Shown here piece after piece: positions 6,950 to 13,665 of a stretch of 13,665 nt of DNA. The notes below the pieces were generated by a model. That model was not told the origin of the DNA. It saw nothing but the letters and a program-made list of their open reading frames with translations, and did not search any database. The position numbers were made by a program, and so were the translations under genes. The stretch spans positions 1 to 13,665 of the forward strand of contig DASYQV010000257.1 in assembly GCA_036005125.1 (NCBI GenBank). Direction: 5' to 3'. How positions within the stretch are numbered: the stretch's first letter is position 1; each line of letters opens with the position of its first letter. Origin of the DNA: DASYQV01 sp036005125 (lineage in GTDB: Bacteria; Acidobacteriota; Vicinamibacteria; Vicinamibacterales; UBA2999).

Positions 6950-8386
6950 ATGAATTCCAAGTTCAGCCGCATCGGCCCTGTGGCGCTCCTGGCCTTCATC
7001 GTCGCGTGCGCGACGAATCCCGTGACTGGCAGACGTGAGTTGTCGTTGATGAGCGAGGCGCAGGAGATCTCGATCGGTCAGGAAAATCACCCGCAGATCC
7101 TGAAGGAGATGGGGTCGTACGACCACGGGGGCCTGCAGGGTTACGTGGGCGATGTCGGTGTGCGTCTGGCGAAGTCGTCGGAGCGTCCTCAGCTCCCGTG
7201 GCACTTCACGATCGTGGATCAGCCGGTCGTCAACGCGTTCGCGGTTCCCGGCGGCTTTATCTACATTACTCGTGGCATTCTGGCATACCTCGACAGCGAA
7301 GCGCAGCTTGTGGGCGTGGTGGGACATGAAATCGGGCACGTCACCGCGCGCCACTCAGCGCAACAGTACACACGCGCTATCGGCGGCACGGTCGGTCTGG
7401 CCGCCCTCAGCATCTTCGTCCCCGCGGCACGTCCGTTCGGACAGCTCACGCAGCAGGCGCTCGGTGTGCTCTTCCTGAAATACGGACGTAACGACGAGCT
7501 GCAGGCCGATTCACTGGGGGCGAAGTACGCCGCGACCAACGGCTGGGACCCGCATGCCGTGCCGCAGTTCCTTGCGACGCTCGGTCGTCTCAGCGAGGGA
7601 TCGGAAAAGGGGATCCCGAACTGGTTGTCGACGCATCCCGACCCCGCATCGCGCGTGGACGAGGTGACCGCGCTCGTCCAGAAACTCGCGGCCGGGCGCT
7701 CCGACTTCATCATCAATCGCGACGAGTACCTCCAGCGTATTGATGGCATCATCTACGGCGACAATCCGGAGCAAGGGATTGTACGCGGCAACGTGTTCCT
7801 GCATCCAGGGCTCCGTTTCCGCGTCGAGTACCCGAAAGGCTGGGAGATCCAGAACACGCCGCAACAGGTCGTCGCCAAGGCGCCCAATGCCGACGTGTAC
7901 CTGCTGCTGCAGCTCGTGCTGAAGCTGCAGGGCCGCAACGTGCAGGAGATCGCGCTCAACAGCATGAAGGGGTTCCGGGTGGTTGACGGCCAGCGCACCA
8001 CGATCAACGGGCTGGATGCGTTCATCGGCGTGTACCAGGGCGCGCTCGAGGGCCTTGGCAACGTCACCCTGCGCGCGGCACACATCGCTCACAACAACCA
8101 GGTATATATGCTGGCGGGACTCGCGCCGCCGCAGGCATTCGACCAGGCGGAGGGCACGTTCATGCAGGCGATCCGGTCGTTCCGATCCATGTCGGCCGCC
8201 GAGGCAGAGAACATCCATCCGAATCGCATCGATCTGTACGTTGTTCGACAGGGCGACACGTGGGAGTCGATCGCCGAACGGTCCGGTGGTGTCGTGACCG
8301 CGCAGACGCTCTCGATCATGAACAACTCCCAGCCGAGAGATCGGCCGACTCCGGGCGCGCGCATCAAAATCGTGGTGGGTGGCTAG
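6950..8386 (+). CDS. M48 family zinc metalloprotease lipoprotein with C-terminal LysM domain
   Basis: Envelope protease of the BepA/LoiP-like M48 group, probably for quality control of envelope proteins. The 478-residue protein starts with a lipoprotein signal (lipobox IVAC, Cys at about residue 20) followed by NPVTGRRELSLMSE, typical of the group. Zinc site: His126-Glu127-x-x-His130 (HEIGH) with third ligand Glu183 in NDELQAD; STHPDPASRV closes the peptidase domain near residue 230. BepA has TPR repeats next; here a beta-rich domain of about 150 residues follows instead. The end (about 425-477) is LysM-like: VVRQGDTWESIAERSGG, then IMNNSQP and GARIKIVV, so it probably binds peptidoglycan. 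ATG at 6950 is preceded by AAAGGG at 6939-6944. The next gene, a peptidoglycan glycosyltransferase, starts about 70 bases later on the same strand. Confidence 0.93.
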   Translation: MNSKFSRIGPVALLAFIVACATNPVTGRRELSLMSEAQEISIGQENHPQILKEMGSYDHGGLQGYVGDVGVRLAKSSERPQLPWHFTIVDQPVVNAFAVPGGFIYITRGILAYLDSEAQLVGVVGHEIGHVTARHSAQQYTRAIGGTVGLAALSIFVPAARPFGQLTQQALGVLFLKYGRNDELQADSLGAKYAATNGWDPHAVPQFLATLGRLSEGSEKGIPNWLSTHPDPASRVDEVTALVQKLAAGRSDFIINRDEYLQRIDGIIYGDNPEQGIVRGNVFLHPGLRFRVEYPKGWEIQNTPQQVVAKAPNADVYLLLQLVLKLQGRNVQEIALNSMKGFRVVDGQRTTINGLDAFIGVYQGALEGLGNVTLRAAHIAHNNQVYMLAGLAPPQAFDQAEGTFMQAIRSFRSMSAAEAENIHPNRIDLYVVRQGDTWESIAERSGGVVTAQTLSIMNNSQPRDRPTPGARIKIVVGG

Positions 8387-8459
8387 ATACTCCAGGTGTG
8401 CAGCTCAAGACGTCAAATGCCGATTAAGGGAAATGGGCCCGCAGGTCGGTAGGTCGAAT

Positions 8460-9356
8460 ATGCGCCTTGTCATGAGATGGCTCGCGGCGATCGGAGCGGC
8501 CGGGTTTGCGTTGACCGCTTACGTTTACCTCACCCTGCCAGACGTCCGTCCGCTCGCGACGACGAATCCGACCACGACGGCATTCATGGAATTGCGCGCG
8601 CGGGAAGCCGCACGCGAAGGCCGTCAGTTGCGGCAGGTGCAACGCTGGCTCCCGTACACGCGCATTTCGCCACATCTCGCGCGCGCGGTGCTCGTCGCCG
8701 AGGACAGCGGCTTCTGGGATCATGAAGGCGTCGACGTCGAGCAGATTCGCGCGTCCTTCGAGGTCAACCTCGTACGGGGACGCGCGGTCCGCGGCGCCAG
8801 CACGATCACGCAGCAGCTTGCGAAGAATCTGTATCTGTCCCCATCACGGAATCCGATTCGCAAGCTCAAGGAGCTGATCATCGCGCGGCGCCTCGAGGCG
8901 GCGCTTCCGAAAGCGCGCATCCTCGAGCTCTATCTCAACGTTATCGAATGGGGAGACGGCATCTGGGGAGCCGAGGCAGCGGCCCAGCGCTACTTCGGGA
9001 CGTCTGCGTCGGCGATCGGCCCGACGGAGGCAGCACTCCTGGCGGGCGCCATCATCAACCCCCGGCTGCTCAACCCGGCGCGTCCAAACGCGCGCCTGCT
9101 GCGGCGTCAGGACATCATCCTCCGCCGGATGGGCAAGATAACACCGCCCGCGCCCACGCTGGTCGCCGCCGAGGCGGCCCAGCCGCCGGCTGTTTCCGAG
9201 GCTCCCGTGCCGACCACGCCGGCCGTGACGGAAACGGTCGAAGAACCGTCGCCATCTCCGGGTCAGCCGCCAACAGATCAACCGCAGCCCGAAGATCCGA
9301 CCGCGGCGGTACCGAGGCCGTGTCCGGTTCCCCCGTGTTCGCCCACCCCGCAGTGA
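8460..9356 (+). CDS. mtgA: Monofunctional biosynthetic peptidoglycan glycosyltransferase (GT51)
   Basis: Polymerises lipid II into glycan strands at the periplasmic face of the inner membrane. Residues 6-25 form the membrane anchor, followed by LPDVRPL. GT51 motifs are all present: VAEDSGFWDHEG (catalytic Glu81, His88), RGASTITQQLAKNLYLSP (111-128), RKLKELIIARRLE (134-146), ILELYLNVIEWGDGIWG (154-170) and GPTEAALLAGAI. There is no transpeptidase domain, so it is not a class A penicillin-binding protein. At 298 residues it exceeds the usual 230-240 because of a proline-rich tail (about 229-298) that ends with two cysteines. The ATG at 8460 places the anchor at the N-terminus as in relatives, with AGGT at 8451-8454; ATG at 8433 and GTG at 8379 are in frame but add unlike residues. 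Follows the M48-LysM gene, an apt envelope neighbour. Confidence 0.94.
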   Translation: MRLVMRWLAAIGAAGFALTAYVYLTLPDVRPLATTNPTTTAFMELRAREAAREGRQLRQVQRWLPYTRISPHLARAVLVAEDSGFWDHEGVDVEQIRASFEVNLVRGRAVRGASTITQQLAKNLYLSPSRNPIRKLKELIIARRLEAALPKARILELYLNVIEWGDGIWGAEAAAQRYFGTSASAIGPTEAALLAGAIINPRLLNPARPNARLLRRQDIILRRMGKITPPAPTLVAAEAAQPPAVSEAPVPTTPAVTETVEEPSPSPGQPPTDQPQPEDPTAAVPRPCPVPPCSPTPQ

Positions 9357-9451
9357 TCGATTTCGATACGGCTCAGTGAAGCCTCACTCTCGGGCCGCCG
9401 ATATTTGGGGGAGGAGAGTAGTCGCTGGAATGCCGAGATTGGCGCTTCAGC

Positions 9452-9481
9452 TTGACACTCAATAAGTTAGCGCCGTATATT
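9452..9481 (+). promoter_or_regulatory. Sigma70-type promoter with a palindrome around the -10
   Basis: TTGACA (9452-9457) is a perfect -35; TATATT (9476-9481) follows after 18 bases as the -10. The predicted start of transcription is near 9488, about 80 bases before the metallopeptidase start. GCGCCG (9470-9475) and CGGCGC (9482-9487) form a perfect inverted repeat exactly flanking the -10, and GGCGCT (9441-9446) pairs with AGCGCC (9469-9474). A repressor site overlapping the promoter is a plausible inference. Confidence 0.65.
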
Positions 9482-9568
9482 CGGCGCGGCTCGACCCGTT
9501 GCTCACAACTGCATAGCGGAGAGACTACATGCGCGCGCCAGATGTGTGCGTGCGTGTAGGCGGCCTCG

Positions 9569-10390
9569 ATGATTCATTACACGGAGCGCATTTCGCTGCT
9601 GATGGAGGACGTGGTGGCCCGCGTGCCCACGCTGTCCTTCATCGACATGGGAAAGGTCCTGGTGTTCGGGCGGTCGGGTCGCAGCGACGCGGAAGGCGCG
9701 TTCGCGACCTGCCACTGCGTGAGCCTGCCAGCCAGCGAACCGGGATATTACTTCTGGCGCGACCGCAGCACCGGTCGCCTCACGCGCCGCTCCGAGTGGT
9801 TCGTCACCAAGTCGCCCACCGTCAAGGTGGGCACCGAGAACATCGATTACCTGTTCTCGTTCGCGCTGCCCCGCTTCACTGACCAGACGTTGTCGCGATC
9901 GCGGAAGGGACCGCACTATCCGGGACAGCCGGACTGGGTCGCCAAGCTCGACACGATCGTCCACGAGCTGTACCACATCGATCCGGAGCGGCCCGGCATC
10001 CGCCGCATGGAGCGCGAAGACGGCACGTACTCGGCGAACTGCCACGGCGCACGCTTCTTCGAAGACGTGGTCGAAATGGTCCAGCAGTATCTGGCCACCG
10101 GGCCCGATCCGCAGATCTACGACTTCCTTCAGCACAACTTCTCGGAGCTCACCAGCCGCTTCGGCGGCGTCGTGGGCACCACGTTCCGCAACTTTCCGTC
10201 CTATCCCCAACGGTACACGGAAGTCCTCGATCCGCAGCCGGCGAGCCCGCCCGACGTCACCTGTCGTGTCGAGCCGATGAAAGTGCCACGCGTGATGACC
10301 GGATACACGGAAGACGATCTGGTGATGCGGGAGTTCCTGCCACAAGCATCTCGGCAGCTCATTCGCAAGGGCAAGCTCTGCGCGGCTTGA
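9569..10390 (+). CDS. Putative HELxH zinc metallopeptidase, phage-metallopeptidase-like
   Basis: A 273-residue soluble protein with no signal peptide. The zincin motif is IVHELYHID, with His132, Glu133 and His136; a likely third ligand is His159 in SANCHGARFF. This arrangement resembles the 'putative (phage) metallopeptidase' family, members of which also occur in bacterial chromosomes; its substrate is unknown. The first third (LSFIDMGKVLVFGR, EGAFATCHCVSL, PGYYFWRDR, RRSEWFVTKS) and the FRNFPSYPQRY stretch near residue 210 look like conserved blocks. The ATG at 9569 is the first start after an in-frame stop at 9557 and has only a weak Shine-Dalgarno (AGGCGG); a better site, GGAGAG, precedes an out-of-frame ATG at 9529. 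It has its own sigma70-type promoter and so is separately expressed from mtgA. No phage genes surround it. Confidence 0.8.
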   Translation: MIHYTERISLLMEDVVARVPTLSFIDMGKVLVFGRSGRSDAEGAFATCHCVSLPASEPGYYFWRDRSTGRLTRRSEWFVTKSPTVKVGTENIDYLFSFALPRFTDQTLSRSRKGPHYPGQPDWVAKLDTIVHELYHIDPERPGIRRMEREDGTYSANCHGARFFEDVVEMVQQYLATGPDPQIYDFLQHNFSELTSRFGGVVGTTFRNFPSYPQRYTEVLDPQPASPPDVTCRVEPMKVPRVMTGYTEDDLVMREFLPQASRQLIRKGKLCAA

Positions 10391-10407
10391 ACTTACGCTG
10401 TAGGCGT

Positions 10408-10455
10408 CCTGATCCCTGAGACGGCCCTGATCCCTGATGCCTGATCCCTGATGCC
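10408..10455. repeat. CCTGATCCCTGA tandem repeats between convergent genes
   Basis: CCTGATCCCTGA starts at 10408, 10426 and 10440, the last two extended to CCTGATCCCTGATG and nearly contiguous. It fills most of the 69 bases between the two convergent stops. Repeats of this type are common in intergenic DNA of GC-rich environmental bacteria. I see no coding or terminator function in it. Confidence 0.75.
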
Positions 10456-10459
10456 TTCC

Positions 10460-10966
10460 CTATCGCATTCGCCGAACGCCTACGAGTCGAGTCGCCCAGT
10501 AACCACCTGACAAGCGTTCCACGCGCACGCGGCCGCGCGAGCTCGGGGCGTGGACGAATTCGTCTCCCCCAATGGCCACGCCGACGTGGGATGCGCCGTG
10601 CGAGGCCGTCGCGAAGAACACGAGGTCGCCGGGCTGAATGCGCCGCGGATCGACACCCTCGCCGAACTGGAACTGCTCCCGTACTTCGCGCGGCAGTCCC
10701 ACCCCGTGCTGCGCGAACACATACTGCACGAACCCGCTGCAGTCGAATCCCGACGGATCGCTGCCGCCATCGCGATAGGGCACGCCCCGGAACCCGAGCG
10801 CCGTCCGAACGACCGCGTCCGGGTCGAACGCTCCCGGCGACGATGGTTCGGTGGCGTGCGGCGCGGATGGCGGCACGCCGGCGCCGGGAAATGGACGCGG
10901 CACCGCGCCGGAGGTGGCGCAGCCGGCGGCAGCCCCCAGTGAGATGACGAGGAGCAGCAGTCGCAC
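10460..10966 (-). CDS. NlpC/P60 family lipoprotein, probable peptidoglycan endopeptidase
   Basis: Predicted to cleave stem-peptide bonds (typically D-glutamyl-diaminopimelate) in peptidoglycan. The 168-residue protein has a lipoprotein signal (MRLLLLVISLGAAAGC, acylated Cys16), a proline-rich linker (about 20-48) and an NlpC/P60 domain from about residue 50. Catalytic residues: Cys76 in FDCSGFVQYVF, His127 in SHVGVAIG and His139 in EFVHAPSS. YRDGGSDPSGFDCSG and QPGDLVFF are standard family blocks. Length matches Spr/NlpC-type enzymes. The start is GTG at 10966, with GAGAG about six bases upstream. It is convergent with the metallopeptidase and divergent from the HNH gene, so it stands alone. 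The lipobox -3 residue is Ala, a little weak, but the signal is otherwise clear. Confidence 0.93.
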   Translation of the reverse strand: MRLLLLVISLGAAAGCATSGAVPRPFPGAGVPPSAPHATEPSSPGAFDPDAVVRTALGFRGVPYRDGGSDPSGFDCSGFVQYVFAQHGVGLPREVREQFQFGEGVDPRRIQPGDLVFFATASHGASHVGVAIGGDEFVHAPSSRGRVRVERLSGGYWATRLVGVRRMR

Positions 10967-11065
10967 CTGGAACTCTCAATGAGTGTATCGGCAGAATAGG
11001 CCCGAAGCTCCTGTCGCCGCTGTCGCGCGTTCGGCGCGCACGGGGGTGCGGGACCGGGTCTCCGA

Positions 11066-11080
11066 GCCCGTTAAGCGGGC
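11066..11080. repeat. Short hairpin GCCCG-TTAAG-CGGGC in the divergent region
   Basis: A perfect 5-base stem with a 5-base loop lies between the divergent NlpC/P60 and HNH genes (intergenic 10967-11202). It has no T-run and may simply be a small leader hairpin. Nothing else in that intergenic region stands out apart from the Shine-Dalgarno of the HNH gene. Confidence 0.35.
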
Positions 11081-11202
11081 ACACAGCGAGTACAAAATTC
11101 GCGTCTGTCGCCGCATAACGGGCTAACTGCCTGTGTTAACTAATGTTTACGGACGGCCTTCCTTGACAGCTCAGGCAGGGACCGGGCATCATTAGGAGCA
11201 CG

Positions 11203-11736
11203 ATGGAGCAGACGCTTCTCCTGAACGCGTCATACGAGCCGCTCAAGGTGGTTCACTGGCGGAAGGCCATTACGCTCTTCTGCCAGGGGAAGGTTGAGGT
11301 AATCGCGGAATACGAACGCGAGATCAGGGCGGTGTCCGTAACCTTCAAGCTCCCCTCGGTCATCCGGCTCCTCCGGTTCGTCAAGATAAAACGCAGGTTC
11401 GATTACGTCCCTTTCTCGCGGGCGAACATCTACGCCCGTGACGACTATGCCTGCCAATACTGCAACGGGGTTTTCTCCACCGCGGATCTGACATTCGATC
11501 ACGTGGTGCCCGTCGCGAAGGGCGGCAAAAAGGACTGGGAGAACATCGTCACGTGCTGCGTGCCCTGCAACCGTCGCAAAGGAGGGCGCACGCCGCACGA
11601 GGCGGGTATGAAGCTCGTGCGGACGCCGCGGCGACCCCATTCGGCTCCCGCCATCCGCATCACGGTCGGGCTACGCAACGCGCCTGAGAGTTGGCGCGAC
11701 TATCTGTACTGGAACGTCGAGCTCGACGATACCTAG
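11203..11736 (+). CDS. HNH endonuclease family protein
   Basis: A 177-residue protein of the HNH family that is widespread as a stand-alone chromosomal gene. The zinc and active-site features are complete: CQYC (Cys84, Cys87), FDHVVPVAKGG (Asp99-His100), ENIV (Asn114) and CCVPCNRRKGG (Cys119, Cys122, Asn123), which fit the HNH beta-beta-alpha fold with two CxxC zinc clusters. The N-terminal 80 residues (LNASYEPLKVVHWRKAITL, later KIKRRFDYVPFSR) form the conserved front domain of this subgroup. The start is firm: ATG at 11203 with AGGAG at 11194-11198. It is not next to a methyltransferase or phage packaging genes, so a restriction or terminase role is not indicated; its cellular function is unknown. 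Confidence 0.93.
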   Translation: MEQTLLLNASYEPLKVVHWRKAITLFCQGKVEVIAEYEREIRAVSVTFKLPSVIRLLRFVKIKRRFDYVPFSRANIYARDDYACQYCNGVFSTADLTFDHVVPVAKGGKKDWENIVTCCVPCNRRKGGRTPHEAGMKLVRTPRRPHSAPAIRITVGLRNAPESWRDYLYWNVELDDT

Positions 11737-11743
11737 CGGGTGC

Positions 11744-11814
11744 CAGCGGAGGCCTGAAGGCCTCCCGCTGCCCCAACTGCAGTCTGGTGGCCGGAGAGGC
11801 CCTCAGGCCTCCGG
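11744..11814. repeat. Double GGCCTGAAGGCC-type palindrome
   Basis: Two GC-rich inverted repeats stand side by side just after the HNH stop. The first (11744-11770) pairs CAGCGGAGGCCT with AGGCCTCCCGCTG around GA, with one bulge. The second (11791-11814) pairs CCGGAGAGGCC with AGGCCTCCGG around CTCA, with a two-base bulge. The arms share AGGCC(T) cores. Such paired palindromes recur between genes in Acidobacteriota. The open frame of the next gene reads through them (SGGLKASR and GEALRPPDR), which mimics coding sequence but is repeat translation. Confidence 0.75.
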
Positions 11815-11840
11815 ATCGTTCGGCGACAAGCCTCTCAGTC

Positions 11841-12824
11841 GTGTCTGCGTCCCGGCTCTCTCTCGCGTCGATTGAACCGCTCCGGGCGTGTGAAGGCGGC
11901 CGCATTGTCCTGCACGGCGGCAGCTTCCCGGTCGACGTGGGCCTCCCTCGCGTGACGCTCGGCGGCGTGTCCGCGCGCGTCGCGTTCGCATCGCCGCGAC
12001 GGCTCGTCGTCATCGTGCCGGCGGAGCTCGAAGGCGGATCCACCCCGATTCGTTTCGACAATCATCCCGGTGAAACGGCGTTCGTGACCATTGGTGCACC
12101 CTGGGCCACCGGTCTGCACCAGGTTGACAATCCCGTTTTCGATCGCGACGGCAACCTGTATGTGACCTACAGCGGATCGCGCGGCCAGGAGGCGCCGGTG
12201 TCCATCTTCCGCGTCACGCGGCAGGGCACGCGCGAACCGTTTGCGTCGGGCATCGTGAACGCGACATCAATGGTTATGGGACCCGATGGCCATTTGTACG
12301 TCTCGAGCCGCTTCGAGGGCGCGGTCTATCGCGTCAACAGCGATGGATCGCACGAGATTGTGGCCAGCGACCTCGGTGTCGCGTGCGGCCTCGCATTCGA
12401 CCGCGACGGGTGGCTCTACGTCGGCGATCGCTCCGGTACCGTCTTTCGAGTGCGCGACGGAAAGGCATCGGCGTTCGCGACGCTGCCGGCGAGCATCGCC
12501 GCGTTTCATCTGGCGATGAGCCCCAACGACGAGCTGTTCGTGGCCGCGCCCACGCTGGGCGCGTACGACGCTGTGTACCGGATCGATCGCCACGGCGAGG
12601 TCACCACGCTGCCATACGTATTTGGACGGCCGCAGGGAATTGCCTTCGATCCCGGCGGAACGCCGTACGTCGTCGATGCGCTCGCCGGGGCCAGTGGTCT
12701 GTATCGTCTGGGAGGCGGATCTCCGGAGCTGACGGCGGCCGGCGCCACGCTCGTCGGCGTGGCGTTCGGTCCGCAGGGCGAGCTCGTCATCGCGTCGAAC
12801 GAGACGGCGTACCGCTTCGATTAA
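11841..12824 (+). CDS. IPT/TIG domain plus beta-propeller (SMP-30/NHL-like) protein
   Basis: A 327-residue protein with an IPT/TIG-type immunoglobulin-like domain (about residues 7-84: IEPLRACEGGRIVLHGGSFP, then VTLGGVSARV and RLVVIVP) and a six-bladed beta-propeller (about 88-327). The blades are marked by a repeated D-G-x-L-Y-V pattern: DGNLYV, DGHLYV, DGWLYV, NDELFV, GGTPYV and QGELVI. This resembles SMP-30/gluconolactonase or NHL propellers, but I see no clear lactonase metal site, so a binding role is as likely as an enzyme. No signal peptide is visible. GTG at 11841 is a judgement: it is the first start after the palindromic repeat and puts the TIG domain at the N-terminus, but its Shine-Dalgarno is poor. 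In-frame starts at 11787 (GTG) and 11691 (TTG) would add repeat-derived residues. Confidence 0.8.
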   Translation: MSASRLSLASIEPLRACEGGRIVLHGGSFPVDVGLPRVTLGGVSARVAFASPRRLVVIVPAELEGGSTPIRFDNHPGETAFVTIGAPWATGLHQVDNPVFDRDGNLYVTYSGSRGQEAPVSIFRVTRQGTREPFASGIVNATSMVMGPDGHLYVSSRFEGAVYRVNSDGSHEIVASDLGVACGLAFDRDGWLYVGDRSGTVFRVRDGKASAFATLPASIAAFHLAMSPNDELFVAAPTLGAYDAVYRIDRHGEVTTLPYVFGRPQGIAFDPGGTPYVVDALAGASGLYRLGGGSPELTAAGATLVGVAFGPQGELVIASNETAYRFD

Positions 12825-12865
12825 GATAGACGCCTCGCTTGCAGACGCACGGACACTCTTTCCAG

Positions 12866-13665
12866 ATGCACCTTTTCCGTACGAAATCGCTCGACGCGCT
12901 CGTCTCCGACACGGAACATCCGCAGACACAACTCAAACGCGCGCTGGGATGGGTGCAGCTCACCTCGCTCGGCATCGGCGCGATCATCGGGGCGGGCATT
13001 TTCTCAACCGTTGGCTCGGCGGCGGCAGGTGGATCTTCGCATCTCGGCGCGGGGCCTGCGCTCGTGCTGTCGTTCGTGCTCGTGGCCATCGCCTGCGCGC
13101 TCTCGGCGTTCTGCTACGCGGAGTTTGCCGCGATGGTTCCGCTCTCGGGCTCGGCGTATACCTATGCGTACGCCACGCTCGGCGAGCTCGTCGCGTGGAT
13201 CATCGGCTGGGACCTCATCATCGAGTACGCGGTGGGCAACGTCGCGGTGGCTATCTCCTGGTCAGGTTATTTCCAGGAACTGCTGAGGGGACTTGGCGTG
13301 CCGTTCCCGGCCTGGCTCGGAATCGACTACCGGTCCGCTGCGCAGGCGGCGGCGCAGGTGGCCGGGGCACAGGCCGGCGGGGTCGACCTCGCGAGCCTCG
13401 GCGTCAGCGTGACGCGGGCTGCTCAGGCGCTGGCCGAGGCGCCACACGTGGCCGGGATCCCGCTCGTCTTCAACCTCCCGGCATTCGTCATCGTGATGCT
13501 GATCACATGGGTCCTCGTGCGCGGCATCTCCGAGAGCGCGTGGCTCAACACGTCGATGGTGGCGCTCAAGCTCGTCATCATCGCGTTTTTCATCGTGGTG
13601 GGAGCGTTCTACGTCCGGCCGGAACAGTGGCATCCGTTCGCGCCGAACGGTTTCGCCGGGATCTC
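12866..13665 (+). CDS. APC-family amino acid permease (cationic amino acid transporter-like), 3' end cut by window edge
   Basis: Inner-membrane amino acid transporter; 266 residues are seen before the right edge. After a 28-residue cytoplasmic start the first helix carries the substrate-backbone motif GIGAIIGAGIFSTVG (36-50). Helices follow at about 64-84 (LVLSFVLVAIACALSAFCYA), then AEFAAMVPLSGSAYTYAYAT, GELVAWIIGWDLIIEYAVG (106-124), 202-220 and 232-250. YAEFAAMVPLSGSAYTY and WDLIIEYAVG are typical of the CAT/YfnA-like subgroup. A long alanine-rich extracytoplasmic loop (about 155-196) separates two helices. ATG at 12866 is the natural start although no clear Shine-Dalgarno precedes it. It begins 41 bases after the propeller gene on the same strand and may be cotranscribed. 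Family is sure; substrate is not. Confidence 0.92.
   Translation, partial: MHLFRTKSLDALVSDTEHPQTQLKRALGWVQLTSLGIGAIIGAGIFSTVGSAAAGGSSHLGAGPALVLSFVLVAIACALSAFCYAEFAAMVPLSGSAYTYAYATLGELVAWIIGWDLIIEYAVGNVAVAISWSGYFQELLRGLGVPFPAWLGIDYRSAAQAAAQVAGAQAGGVDLASLGVSVTRAAQALAEAPHVAGIPLVFNLPAFVIVMLITWVLVRGISESAWLNTSMVALKLVIIAFFIVVGAFYVRPEQWHPFAPNGFAGI

Noticed and set aside
10359..11084. 241-codon minus-strand frame over the NlpC/P60 gene
   Set aside because: It is the shifted frame of the lipoprotein gene, which carries the Cys/His catalytic motifs; its end is translation of the CTGATCCCTGA repeat.
11163..11192. TTGACA followed 18 bases later by CATCAT as a promoter for the HNH gene
   Set aside because: The -10 is poor and would overlap the gene's own Shine-Dalgarno, leaving no room for a transcribed leader.
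11203..11736. HNH protein as part of a restriction, CRISPR or phage packaging system
   Set aside because: No methyltransferase, Cas or terminase gene is near it; neighbours are a lipoprotein and a propeller protein.

Overview
The window is GC-rich bacterial chromosome with tightly packed genes on both strands. Gene content and repeat content together suggest Acidobacteriota, possibly a Vicinamibacteria-like (subgroup 6) lineage. The supporting signs are CGAAGG-rich tandem repeats, GGCCTGAAGGCC-type palindromes, CTGATCCCTGA repeats, an HNH protein of the type widespread in that phylum, and an S8 protease beside an excisionase-type HTH gene. The assignment is inferred from these habits, not from a marker gene. 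I see no rRNA, tRNA, CRISPR array, intact transposase or phage structural gene.

Left part (1-1992): an S8 (subtilisin-like) secreted serine protease runs off the left edge on the minus strand. Directly upstream of it, also on the minus strand, is an 88-residue helix-turn-helix protein. A 328-base divergent intergenic region follows, holding two inverted repeats near the HTH gene and a 21-base-period repeat pair nearer the next operon.

Transport and aldolase operon (1993-6843, plus strand): a peptide-type ABC substrate-binding protein, a long CGAAGG repeat that can fold into a hairpin, two DppB/DppC-type permeases overlapping by ATGA, and 8 bases later a DapA/NAL-superfamily aldolase that looks most like 4-hydroxy-2-oxoglutarate aldolase. 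No ATPase gene is present. The likely reading is peptide or oligomer import coupled to catabolism of a keto-acid product, using ATPases encoded elsewhere.

Cell-envelope block (6950-10966): an M48 zinc metalloprotease lipoprotein with a C-terminal LysM domain, a monofunctional peptidoglycan glycosyltransferase (mtgA) with a proline-rich tail, a HELYH putative metallopeptidase behind a good sigma70-type promoter, and (convergent, minus strand) an NlpC/P60 lipoprotein. All but the HELYH protein have an obvious peptidoglycan or envelope role.

Right part (11203-13665, plus strand): an HNH endonuclease-family protein, a double palindromic repeat, an IPT/TIG plus six-bladed beta-propeller protein, and the first 266 residues of an APC-family amino acid permease cut by the right edge.

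Most of the window is ordinary acidobacterial-type gene content. The parts most worth a second look are the repeat elements between genes, the operator-like repeats at 1690-1867, the ATPase-less importer linked to the aldolase, and the promoter palindrome at 9470-9487. I did not find a convincing new multi-gene system.
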